Of a stretch of 64,000 bases of DNA, positions 8,490 through 15,404 are shown piece by piece. Position numbers and translations under genes: made by a program. Source of the stretch: Leifsonia sp. fls2-241-R2A-40a (GTDB taxonomy: Bacteria > Actinomycetota > Actinomycetes > Actinomycetales > Microbacteriaceae); NCBI RefSeq assembly GCF_030209575.1, contig NZ_JARVRS010000001.1:2604001-2668000 (forward strand). The letters are read 5' to 3'. The first letter of the stretch is position 1; every line of letters begins with the position of its first letter. Under the pieces are notes generated by a model. The model had not been told where the DNA came from. It worked only from the letters and a program-made list of their open reading frames with translations, and made no database searches.

Positions 8490-9155
8490 GTGGCCGGCAC
8501 ACGTCCCTACCGTTCGACCCTCCGTCAGGAGCACGCGCAGCAGACGACGCGCCGCATTCTGGAGGCTGCCGCGGGCGTGTTCTCCGCTCGCGGCTACGCG
8601 AGCGCCTCTCTGGCGGATATCGCGGCGGCGGCCGGGGTGTCGGTGGAGAGCGTCAAAGTGCACGGGCCGAAGCGGGCGCTGCTGCTCGCCGCCTTCGAGC
8701 TGAGCTTCGGCGGGGAGGCGGGGGAGTCGTCGCTCACCGAACGTCCTGAGATCGCGGCGATCGCCGCCCTCGACGATCCGTACGAGCTGCTCGCCCGGCT
8801 GGTGGCCTTCATCGCCGCCGCCAACGCGCGAACGGGCGGCCTGTGGTCGACGTTCACCGCCGCGTCCCGGGACGACGACGCGGTGCGCATCGCCTACACG
8901 GAGCTGCTCGGGCGCCGCCACGCTGACTACCTGAGCATGGTGAGCCTCCTGGGCGAACGCGGGATCGCCTCCATCGCGCCCCTGTCGCCGGCCGGGCGCC
9001 GTGAGCTCGCCGACGCGCTCTCCTTCGTCATGTCGCCCGAAGGTCACCAGCAGCTCATCGGCGAGAGCGGGTGGAGTTTCGAGCGCTATGCGGAGTGGCT
9101 GCACGCGACCGTGCGCACGCTCATCACGGAAGCTGGTGCGGCGCCGACGGGATGA
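8490..9155 (+). CDS. TetR-family transcriptional regulator
   Basis: A 221-residue protein with an N-terminal TetR helix-turn-helix: TTRRILEAAAGVFSARGYAS followed by LADIAAAAGVSVESVKVHG (about residues 14-55). The C-terminal half is a helical ligand domain of unknown specificity. GTG at 8490 follows GAAAGG. The divergent glycosyltransferase gene is the likely target. Its last 32 bases overlap the end of the convergent hypothetical gene. Confidence 0.88.
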   Translation: MAGTRPYRSTLRQEHAQQTTRRILEAAAGVFSARGYASASLADIAAAAGVSVESVKVHGPKRALLLAAFELSFGGEAGESSLTERPEIAAIAALDDPYELLARLVAFIAAANARTGGLWSTFTAASRDDDAVRIAYTELLGRRHADYLSMVSLLGERGIASIAPLSPAGRRELADALSFVMSPEGHQQLIGESGWSFERYAEWLHATVRTLITEAGAAPTG

Positions 9156-9474
9156 GGCCCAGCGGCGCCACCCAGGTGCCGTCGCCCTCGGTGTTGAGCG
9201 CGTAGCACTGCCAGCCGGGCCCCAACGGGCCGAACAGCTCGAAGCGGGCGGACGACCCGAGAGCCTCTGGCTGGTACTGCTGCGCGTACACCGAGCACGT
9301 GTAGTCGGCGGTCTGCGTCTGGATGCTGATCGTCAGCAGGATGCCGGGCAACAGTAGCGCCCCGAGCGCGACGACGACGAAGACCCGGCTGGCGACGGTC
9401 ATCGTGCGGCCGCGCAGGGGGCGGTCGCCGAGGGGCTCGTACTCGGCGAGCTCCGGATGGTCCTCGTACGTCAC
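9124..9474 (-). CDS. Hypothetical single-span membrane protein
   Basis: 116 residues, not recognised. Residues about 25-48 (VASRVFVVVALGALLLPGI...) form one membrane helix after a short acidic N-terminus. The outer part has two cysteines (YTCSVYAQQY and GWQCYALN) that could form a disulphide. The GTG start at 9474 is only weakly supported; an internal ATG before the helix is possible. It converges with, and overlaps, the TetR gene. Confidence 0.6.
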   Translation of the reverse strand: MTYEDHPELAEYEPLGDRPLRGRTMTVASRVFVVVALGALLLPGILLTISIQTQTADYTCSVYAQQYQPEALGSSARFELFGPLGPGWQCYALNTEGDGTWVAPLGLIPSAPHQLP

Positions 9475-9502
9475 CTTTCCGAGTCTGCCCCGCCGCGGCC
9501 CG

Positions 9503-9559
9503 CGAGTACAGGAAAAGTGCCGCGAATCGCTCGGATTCGCGGCACTTTCCCTGTGCTCG
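9503..9559. repeat. CGAGCACAGGAAAA-type palindrome, probable terminator
   Basis: Arms of 26 bases (9503-9528 and 9534-9559, two mismatches) around a 5-base loop. The outer arm CGAGTACAGGAAAA matches the outer arm seen at 54175 and 61366; the inner arm differs. It stands just after the gnd stop, in the sense needed to end gnd transcription. Confidence 0.75.
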
Positions 9560-9573
9560 GCGGCGGGAGGGAC

Positions 9574-11031
9574 CTAGTGCGAGGAGCCCTCGGTGCGGAT
9601 CTCGGTGCGGTCGCCGGACCAGAGGGTGTGGAAGACGCCCTCCTTGTCGACGCGCTTGTAGGTGTGCGCGCCGAAGAAGTCGCGCTGGCCCTGCACGAGC
9701 GCGGCCGGGAGGCGCTTGGACGCGAGCGAGTCGTAGTACGACAGTGCCGACCCGAAGCCGGGGACCGGCACGCCCGAGAGCGCCGCCGTCGCGACGATCC
9801 GTCGCCACGCGGCCTCGCCCTCGCGGACCGCGTCCGCGAAGTACGGCGCCTCGAGCAGCGTCGCGATGTTCGGGTTCTCGTCGTAGGCGTCGGCGATGCG
9901 GTTCAGGAACTGCGCGCGGATGATGCAGCCGCCGCGCCAGATCTTCGCGATGCGGTCCTTGTGGATGTCCCAGCCGTACTTCTCGGCGCCGGCGATGATC
10001 GCGTCGAAGCCCTGCGCGTACGCGACGACCTTCGAGGCGTACAGCGCCTTGGACACGTCATCGGCGAACGATTCGACGTCGTCGGCCTTCTGCACGTCGG
10101 GACGCGACTGGATGGTCGCCTGCACGGCGGCGCGCTGGTTCGGCTTCGACGACACGGCGCGGGCGAACACGGCCTCGGCGATGCCGCCGACCGGAACGCC
10201 CAGGTCGAGCGCGTTCTGCACGGTCCAGACGCCGGTGCCCTTGGAGCCGGCCTGGTCGAGCACGATGTCGATGAAAGGCTTTCCGGTCTCCGCATCCACC
10301 TGGCGCAGCACCTCGGCCGTGATCTCGATCAGGTACGACTCGAGGTAGCCCTTGTTCCACTCGGCGAACACGTCGGCGATCGCGGCGGGCTCGAGGCCGC
10401 CGATGGTGCGCAGCAGGTCGTACGCCTCGGCGATGAGCTGCATGTCGGCGTACTCGATGCCGTTGTGGATCATCTTGACGAAGTGGCCGGCGCCGTCGGT
10501 GCCGATGTGGGTGACGCACGGCTCGCCCTCGGCGACCGCGGCGATCGACTCGAGGATCGGGCCCAGCGTCTCGTACGATTCGGCGGAACCTCCGGGCATG
10601 ATCGACGGGCCGTTCAGCGCGCCCTCCTCGCCGCCGGAGATGCCGGCGCCGACGAAGTGGATGCCCGTGGGCGCGATCCGCTTCTCGCGCTCGATCGTGT
10701 CGTGGAAGTTCGCGTTGCCGCCGTCGACGATGATGTCGCCCGGCTCGAACCGCTCCACGAGCTGGTCGATGACCGCATCGGTGCCCTTGCCGGCCTGCAC
10801 CATGATGATCGCGGTGCGCGGCTTCGACAGCGACGCGACGAACTCGTCGATCTGCTCGGAGTCGACGAACCCGGCCTCCGGGTGCGCCTTCACCAGCTCC
10901 TCGGTCCGGGCGTAGGTGCGGTTGAACACGGCGACCGTGTTGCCCTCACGCGAGGCGAGGTTGCGGGCCAGGTTCGATCCCATCACCGCCAGCCCGACGA
11001 CTCCGATGTTGGCCGTTGCTTCCTGTGACAC
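9574..11031 (-). CDS. gnd: 6-phosphogluconate dehydrogenase (decarboxylating)
   Basis: A 485-residue NADP-dependent enzyme of the oxidative pentose phosphate pathway, giving ribulose 5-phosphate and CO2. The Rossmann motif [17 protein letters not shown] is at the N-terminus, and the substrate region contains [19 protein letters not shown] and [18 protein letters not shown]. Length fits the long dimeric class. GTG at 11031 was chosen because AAGGAG lies seven bases before it and the residues before it (in a longer frame) do not resemble the family. Gluconokinase lies about 550 bases away on the other strand. Confidence 0.95.
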   Translation of the reverse strand: MSQEATANIGVVGLAVMGSNLARNLASREGNTVAVFNRTYARTEELVKAHPEAGFVDSEQIDEFVASLSKPRTAIIMVQAGKGTDAVIDQLVERFEPGDIIVDGGNANFHDTIEREKRIAPTGIHFVGAGISGGEEGALNGPSIMPGGSAESYETLGPILESIAAVAEGEPCVTHIGTDGAGHFVKMIHNGIEYADMQLIAEAYDLLRTIGGLEPAAIADVFAEWNKGYLESYLIEITAEVLRQVDAETGKPFIDIVLDQAGSKGTGVWTVQNALDLGVPVGGIAEAVFARAVSSKPNQRAAVQATIQSRPDVQKADDVESFADDVSKALYASKVVAYAQGFDAIIAGAEKYGWDIHKDRIAKIWRGGCIIRAQFLNRIADAYDENPNIATLLEAPYFADAVREGEAAWRRIVATAALSGVPVPGFGSALSYYDSLASKRLPAALVQGQRDFFGAHTYKRVDKEGVFHTLWSGDRTEIRTEGSSH

Positions 11032-11160
11032 GTCATGCTCCTTCGTGGTGCCGCGGCAGGACGGGGCCGTCCGCCGCGACGGGTGTGGTCCGGGGTCAGC
11101 TCTCCCGCTGGTGGCAAGAATCGAGCAGTCCACCCAGCGTAGCGCGACGTCCGCCGGTGC

Positions 11161-11295
11161 TCATCGGCCGAGCCGGAAGGTGTGACGCGGGATGTCGTCC
11201 ACGAGCCGCCGGGCAACGGCGACCGCGTCCTCCTCCATCAGCCGGTGGCCGGCGACCAGCTCGGCCAGGAACGACGCATCCACGCGCCGCGACAT
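11161..11295 (-). pseudogene. Remnant: probable C-terminus of glucuronate isomerase (UxaC)
   Basis: 44 codons from ATG 11295 to a stop at 11163. The pattern [20 protein letters not shown] followed by [16 protein letters not shown] resembles the end of actinobacterial uronate isomerases, but this is from memory of the family and is weak. The coding-like segment ends abruptly at about 11300, where a mannonate-dehydratase tail begins on the opposite strand, so it looks like one side of a deletion joint. It could instead be a real small protein. Confidence 0.35.
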
Positions 11296-11303
11296 GTCGT
11301 GCC

Positions 11304-11549
11304 GTGCCCGCGGCCCTGCACCTGGGGGTCGCGATCCCCAACTTCGGCATCCAGGAGTACATGCGGCACAGCTCGGCCACCGACGAGGTGTTCCGCCCGA
11401 CGTACACATTCGCGGACGGCCTGCTCGCGCCCGGCGAGGAGCCGGGGCTCGGCGTATCGTACGACGAGGTACTCGCGGAGTCGTTCCCGTACCAGTCGGC
11501 GTACCTGCCGGTGAACCGGCTCCTCGACGGCTCGATGCACGACTGGTGA
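11304..11549 (+). pseudogene. Remnant: C-terminus of mannonate dehydratase-like enolase-superfamily protein
   Basis: About 80 codons that match only the tail of ManD/RspA-type dehydratases: [20 protein letters not shown], the [20 protein letters not shown] segment and a final [13 protein letters not shown] before the stop. Full-length members have about 400 residues, so the N-terminal four fifths, including the metal ligands, are missing and there is no start codon or ribosome site. The remaining gluconokinase gene follows 32 bases later on the same strand, so this was probably part of a hexuronate/gluconate operon. Confidence 0.75.
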
Positions 11550-11581
11550 TCAGCGCCGGTGAGAAGGAACGAGGAGGCGCC

Positions 11582-12088
11582 GTGCGGCGACCGCAGGTGG
11601 TGGTGATGGGCGTGTCCGGTTCGGGCAAGAGCACCGTGGGGGAGCTGCTCGCCCGGAACCTCGGGGTGCCGTTCGTGGACGGTGACGCCCTGCACCCCGC
11701 GGCCAACGTCGCCAAGATGGCCGCGGGCGTCCCGCTCACCGACGAGGACCGCATCCCCTGGCTGCACGCCGTCGGTCGCACACTCGCGGGAGCCTCGGCG
11801 GAGGGGATGGTCGTCGCCTGCTCCGCGCTGAAGCGGGCGTACCGCGACCTGATCCGGTCGGAGGCTCCGGACGCGGTGTTCGCGGAGCTGGACGGCACCC
11901 GCGAGGTCCTCGCCGCGCGCATGACCGCTCGGCCGGGGCACTTCATGCCCGTGACGCTGCTCGACTCCCAGTTGGCGACGCTGCAACCGCTGCAGGAGGA
12001 CGAACCGGGGGTCCGGGTGGATGTCGGCCCCGCGCCCGCGCAGCTGGTCGACCTGATCGAAGCCCACCTGCGCGAGGACGCCCGCTAG
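11582..12088 (+). CDS. gntK: Gluconokinase
   Basis: A 168-residue kinase that turns gluconate into 6-phosphogluconate. It has the P-loop VMGVSGSGKSTVGELLA near the N-terminus, then VDGDALHPAANVAKMAAG and the CSALKRAYRDLIR segment typical of the GntK/shikimate-kinase-like family. GTG at 11582 follows GAGGAGG. Its product is the substrate of the 6-phosphogluconate dehydrogenase encoded nearby. The stop overlaps the stop of the convergent MarR gene by four bases. Confidence 0.93.
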   Translation: MRRPQVVVMGVSGSGKSTVGELLARNLGVPFVDGDALHPAANVAKMAAGVPLTDEDRIPWLHAVGRTLAGASAEGMVVACSALKRAYRDLIRSEAPDAVFAELDGTREVLAARMTARPGHFMPVTLLDSQLATLQPLQEDEPGVRVDVGPAPAQLVDLIEAHLREDAR

Positions 12089-12555
12089 GACGATCGCGGC
12101 TCCGACGCCGGGGACAGCGCCTGGAGCGCGGCGACGAACCCGCCCGCATCCACGTCGGCGAAGAACGCTGCGTCCGCCGCCTCGACGTCCACGGTGGCCC
12201 GGCGGGCGGCTTCCGCGCCCTCGCGAGTCACCCGCAGGACCCGGGCCCGCCGGTCGGTGGGATGCGGCAGCCGCTCCACCAGTCCGGCGCGCTCCAGGGC
12301 GCGCAGCACCTGCGACGTCATCATCGGGTCCGTCGCGGCGAAGCCGGCGAGGTCGGCCTGGGTGACCAGGCGGTCGGGTTCGCGGGCGCCGAGCCATGTG
12401 AGGGAGGCGAGCAGGACGTACTGCACGTGCGTGAGGTCGTGCGGCGCCAGCGCGGCGCGCATCGCCGCCTGCCACCGGTTGGTCACACGCCAGAGCAGCA
12501 GGCCGGGACTCTGCGCCGCTGCCGGGAAGCGGCTCCCGAGTCCGGACTCAGGCAT
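12085..12555 (-). CDS. MarR-family transcriptional regulator
   Basis: 156 residues; winged-helix core with VTQADLAGFAATDPMMTSQV (recognition region) and the wing LPHPTDRRARVLRVTREG at about residues 62-115. Its start overlaps the end of the SRPBCC gene by eight bases, so both are translated from one mRNA, and the regulator probably controls this short operon. TAGTAT repeats in the operon promoter are candidate operator half-sites. Confidence 0.87.
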   Translation of the reverse strand: MPESGLGSRFPAAAQSPGLLLWRVTNRWQAAMRAALAPHDLTHVQYVLLASLTWLGAREPDRLVTQADLAGFAATDPMMTSQVLRALERAGLVERLPHPTDRRARVLRVTREGAEAARRATVDVEAADAAFFADVDAGGFVAALQALSPASEPRSS

Positions 12556-12982
12556 CGCCGGCGGCCCGGGCCTCGGCCGCCCGGAGCAGTTCGTTCATCG
12601 CCACCGGGAAGTCTGCGGCGATCTGCGGTCCGAGCTCGGGGCCGACCTGGTCGGAGCCCGGGCCGTCGACCTCGAGCGTGTGCGTCACCACGGTTCCGCC
12701 GGCGGCGTCGGGCGCGAGCGTGTGCCGGAAGGTGAGCGCCAGTTCGCCGTAGAGCGTGCGGTCCGCGTAGACGCGTTCGGGCTCGAGCTCGACGATCGTG
12801 GACGTCATCGGTTCCTGGCCCTGGGGTGTGACGGTCACCTCCGTGCCGACCGCGAACGGGCCGTGCAGCTCGAACCGGTCGCTCGCCGGTCCCAGCGGGA
12901 TGCCGCTGTGCAGGTCGCGCAGCGACGCCCAGACGGCGGCTGCGGGGGCCACGGTTCGCGCGGTGTGCTCGGTCGTCCACAT
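12548..12982 (-). CDS. SRPBCC-fold (START/polyketide cyclase-like) protein
   Basis: 144 residues. MWTTEHTARTVAPAAAVWAS at the start and the DGPGSDQVGPELGPQIAADF / MNELLRAAEARA end are typical of small SRPBCC helix-grip proteins, which bind hydrophobic ligands. No catalytic residue can be assigned. ATG at 12982 follows GAGGAG at a good distance. It is first in an operon with a MarR regulator. Confidence 0.78.
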   Translation of the reverse strand: MWTTEHTARTVAPAAAVWASLRDLHSGIPLGPASDRFELHGPFAVGTEVTVTPQGQEPMTSTIVELEPERVYADRTLYGELALTFRHTLAPDAAGGTVVTHTLEVDGPGSDQVGPELGPQIAADFPVAMNELLRAAEARAAGDA

Positions 12983-13001
12983 GATGGTCTCCTCGTCGAA
13001 G

Positions 13002-13038
13002 TAGTATGCGCGCTTAGTATATATCGATCGGCTACACT
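13002..13038. promoter_or_regulatory. AT-rich divergent promoter with TAGTAT repeats
   Basis: TAGTAT occurs at 13002-13007 and 13015-13020 as a direct repeat with a 13-base period. On the minus strand TATACT (13016-13021) is a -10 for the SRPBCC-MarR operon; on the plus strand TACACT (13033-13038) is a -10 for rplY. The repeat is a candidate MarR site. Confidence 0.4.
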
Positions 13039-13059
13039 GGGCAACTGAACTTCGGCGAG

Positions 13060-13194
13060 GGATGCGTCCGGCATCCGTGATCGACGCGGTGGAGCAGGCT
13101 ACGCAGTCTTTCCTCGCGCACTTCGATGCGTTCGAGTTGAACAACACCACACTGCGGGCCTCGCGGCTCGCCCGACAGCCGGCCTCTGGTCGGC
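13060..13194 (+). promoter_or_regulatory. Leader of rplY with two hairpins
   Basis: The presumed rplY transcript has a leader of about 160 bases. GGATGC/GCATCC (13060-13076) pairs near its start, and GCCGGCC/GGTCGGC (13178-13194) pairs immediately before the GAGGAG ribosome site. The second hairpin could regulate translation of the ribosomal protein; no known leader family was recognised. Confidence 0.3.
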
Positions 13195-13205
13195 GAGGAG
13201 ACACC

Positions 13206-13820
13206 ATGGCAGACGAGTCCAACAAGGTCGCAGCCGAACTGCGCGAAAGCTTCGGCAAGGGCGCGGCGCGCAAGATCCGCGCCGTCGGCAAGATCCCCGC
13301 GGTCATCTACGGTCACGGCAGCGACCCGGTCCACATCACCCTCCCCGGCCACCAGGTCTCCCTCCTCCTGCGCAAGGCGAACGCGGTCCTCGACCTCGAC
13401 ATCGCCGGCAAGAGCGAGCTGGCCCTGGTGAAGGACGTCCAGAAGGACCCGGTGTCGCAGATCATCGAGCACCTCGACCTCATCCTCATCCGCCGCGGTG
13501 AGAAGGTCGTCGTCGAGGTTCCGGTGCACGTCGAGGGCGAGCCGTACTCGGGTACCATCGCCGTGCTCGAGGTCAACACGATCCGTCTCGAGGCCGAGGC
13601 CACGCACATCCCGGAGCGCATCGTCATCGACGTGACCGACGCCCCCGAGGGCACGCAGTACCTCGCGAAGGACTTCGCTCTGCCGTCCGGCTCGACGCTG
13701 GCCGAGGACGAGGACCTCCTCATCCTCAACGTCGTCGTCCCGGCCGCCGCGCGCGCCGAGGACGAGGAGACCGCCGAGGGCGGCGCCGAGGCCGAGGCGT
13801 CCGACAGCAGCGCCGAGTAA
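13206..13820 (+). CDS. rplY: Ribosomal protein bL25 (general stress protein Ctc)
   Basis: 204 residues. The N-terminal part (about 1-95), with GKGAARKIRAVGKIPAVIYG, is the 5S-rRNA-binding L25 domain; the rest is the beta-rich TL5/Ctc C-terminal domain, followed by a strongly acidic tail rich in Glu, Ala and Asp. This long form is usual in Gram-positives. ATG at 13206 follows GAGGAG. It lies nine bases before pth, a widely conserved order. Confidence 0.95.
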   Translation: MADESNKVAAELRESFGKGAARKIRAVGKIPAVIYGHGSDPVHITLPGHQVSLLLRKANAVLDLDIAGKSELALVKDVQKDPVSQIIEHLDLILIRRGEKVVVEVPVHVEGEPYSGTIAVLEVNTIRLEAEATHIPERIVIDVTDAPEGTQYLAKDFALPSGSTLAEDEDLLILNVVVPAAARAEDEETAEGGAEAEASDSSAE

Positions 13821-13829
13821 CACCTTCCG

Positions 13830-14444
13830 ATGGAACCCACCCGTCAGGCGTCGTCCACGGGACCGTCCGACGGGCCGTGGCTCGTGGTCGGGCTCGGCAA
13901 TCCCGGGCCCGGCTACGCCTCCACACGCCACAACGTGGGCCAGATGGTGCTCGACGAACTCGCTTCGCGCGGGGGTCTCACCTTCAAGAGCCACAAGACG
14001 AACGCGACGGTCGCCGAGGGTCGGCTGGCCCCCGGCGGCCCGCGTCTCGTCCTCGCCAAGCCGAACACGTTCATGAACGTGTCCGGCGGGCCCGTGTCGC
14101 AGCTGATGCGCTTCTACTCGCTCGACCCGTCGCACTTGATCGTGGTGCACGACGAGCTCGACATCCCGTTCGACACCATCCGCCTCAAGAGCGGTGGCGG
14201 CCACGGCGGGCACAACGGCGTCCGCGACGTGATCGCGGCGATCGGCACCGGCGACTTCACCCGCGTGCGGGTCGGCGTCGGCCGGCCGCCTGGCACCTCC
14301 GGGGCGGCGGATCACGTGCTGAAGGCGTTCTCCGCCGCCGAGCGCAAGAACCTGCCCATCCTGGTCTCGGATGCGGCGGACGCGGTCGAGGAGATCGCCG
14401 CGGGCGGCCTCACCTCCGCGCAGAACCGCTTCCACGCCCGCTGA
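13830..14444 (+). CDS. pth: Peptidyl-tRNA hydrolase
   Basis: A 204-residue enzyme that frees tRNA from peptidyl-tRNA dropped by stalled ribosomes. The family start VVGLGNPGPGYASTRHNVGQ includes the catalytic His (about residue 34); NTFMNVSGGPV and the VHDELDIPFDTIRLKSGGG segment give the substrate groove. About 15 extra residues precede the core, so a shorter start is conceivable but none is better supported. It is co-directional with rplY. Confidence 0.95.
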   Translation: MEPTRQASSTGPSDGPWLVVGLGNPGPGYASTRHNVGQMVLDELASRGGLTFKSHKTNATVAEGRLAPGGPRLVLAKPNTFMNVSGGPVSQLMRFYSLDPSHLIVVHDELDIPFDTIRLKSGGGHGGHNGVRDVIAAIGTGDFTRVRVGVGRPPGTSGAADHVLKAFSAAERKNLPILVSDAADAVEEIAAGGLTSAQNRFHAR

Positions 14445-14476
14445 CCCGGCCCGCGATTCGTCCATTTCCCCCGCCG

Positions 14477-14531
14477 ATTCGTCACGAATGCGCGCCATTC
14501 GTCACGAAGGGCGAGCATTCGTGACGAATGG
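14477..14531. repeat. ATTCGTCACGAAT palindrome cluster
   Basis: A 13-base near-palindrome ATTCGTCACGAAT (14477-14489) is followed by a hairpin with perfect 14-base arms, CCATTCGTCACGAA (14495-14508) and its complement (14518-14531). So the same core occurs three times in 55 bases after pth. It probably works as a terminator for rplY-pth; it could also be a protein-binding site. Confidence 0.6.
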
Positions 14532-14641
14532 GCACCGCGAGTCGGCGCAGATCGCGAGCACGGAGGAGTCACGGGGAACGCTCAGCGGAAGTCAGGCCCG
14601 CGCCCTGCCGCAGGCCAGCCGCCGCGCGTACCGTCACGGGC

Positions 14642-15346
14642 ATGAAGTTGTACACGCGTCAGTGGGGCGAAGGCGACCGCTACGCAGTCCTGGTCCACGG
14701 GGTCATGTCGGATTCGCGCACCTGGCGACGGGTCGGACCCGTCCTCGCCGAGCGCGGCTACCACGTCATCGCTGTCGACCTGCGGGGCCACGGGCACAGC
14801 CCGCGCACCGAGGAGTACTCGGCCGATCTGATGGCGCAGGACATCGTCGACACCGTGCCTGTCCGTCCCGAGCTGGTGGTCGGGCACTCCCTGGGCGGCC
14901 TCACGGTGAGCCTGGCGATCGAGCGGCTCGACCCGCAGCGCGTCATCTACGTCGACCCCGCCTTCTCGTGCCCGGCGGCGAACTGGTTCCAGCGGATGCT
15001 GGCGCCGGCCTTCCTGCGGACGCTCGCGCGTCAGTCGGCGGCGGCCATCGCCAAGCGCAACCCGCGCTGGGATCCGGCCGACGTCGCGATCGAGGTCGAG
15101 ACGTTCCGGGTGTTCGACCGTGCGGTGCTGCCGGTGGTGGTCACTCCGTCCGCGATGCGCGCGCCGGAGGTGATGTCGGTGCCGTCGATGGTGATGCTGG
15201 CCGACAATTCGCAGCTGGTGAAGCCGGAGCTGGCCGAGCGGCTGCGCGAGGACGGCTACGAGGTCCGGATCGTCCCCGGATCCGGTCACGTCATCAACCG
15301 CGACGATCACGACGGATTCATGCGGGCGCTCGAGGGCTGGATCTGA
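14642..15346 (+). CDS. Alpha/beta hydrolase
   Basis: 234 residues with the alpha/beta-hydrolase fold. The oxyanion strand is YAVLVHGVMSDSRTWRR, the nucleophile elbow is GHSLGG (Ser at about residue 82), and the C-terminal His is in VPGSGHVINRDDHDGF. The substrate is not predictable. TACCGT ends seven bases before the ATG, which suggests a leaderless transcript. It ends 58 bases before mfd. Confidence 0.82.
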   Translation: MKLYTRQWGEGDRYAVLVHGVMSDSRTWRRVGPVLAERGYHVIAVDLRGHGHSPRTEEYSADLMAQDIVDTVPVRPELVVGHSLGGLTVSLAIERLDPQRVIYVDPAFSCPAANWFQRMLAPAFLRTLARQSAAAIAKRNPRWDPADVAIEVETFRVFDRAVLPVVVTPSAMRAPEVMSVPSMVMLADNSQLVKPELAERLREDGYEVRIVPGSGHVINRDDHDGFMRALEGWI

Positions 15347-15391
15347 CCGTTCAGGATGCGCCGCACCCCTCGATCTGTCGGTGGTGCCACG

Positions 15392-15397
15392 TAGAAT
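15392..15397 (+). promoter_or_regulatory. -10 element of mfd (leaderless)
   Basis: TAGAAT ends seven bases before the GTG start, so the mRNA would begin at or within a base or so of the start codon. No convincing -35 is visible. Confidence 0.5.
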
Positions 15398-15404
15398 CGT
15401 CCGA

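Noticed and set aside
7088-9155. Horizontally acquired resistance island
   Set aside because: The glycosyltransferase-TetR pair has the same base composition and codon habits as its neighbours, and no mobile element or flanking repeat is seen.
11016-11549. Complete gene for the mannonate dehydratase-like protein
   Set aside because: The frame before about 11303 does not resemble the family and antisense overlaps the gnd start; only the last fifth of the protein is present.
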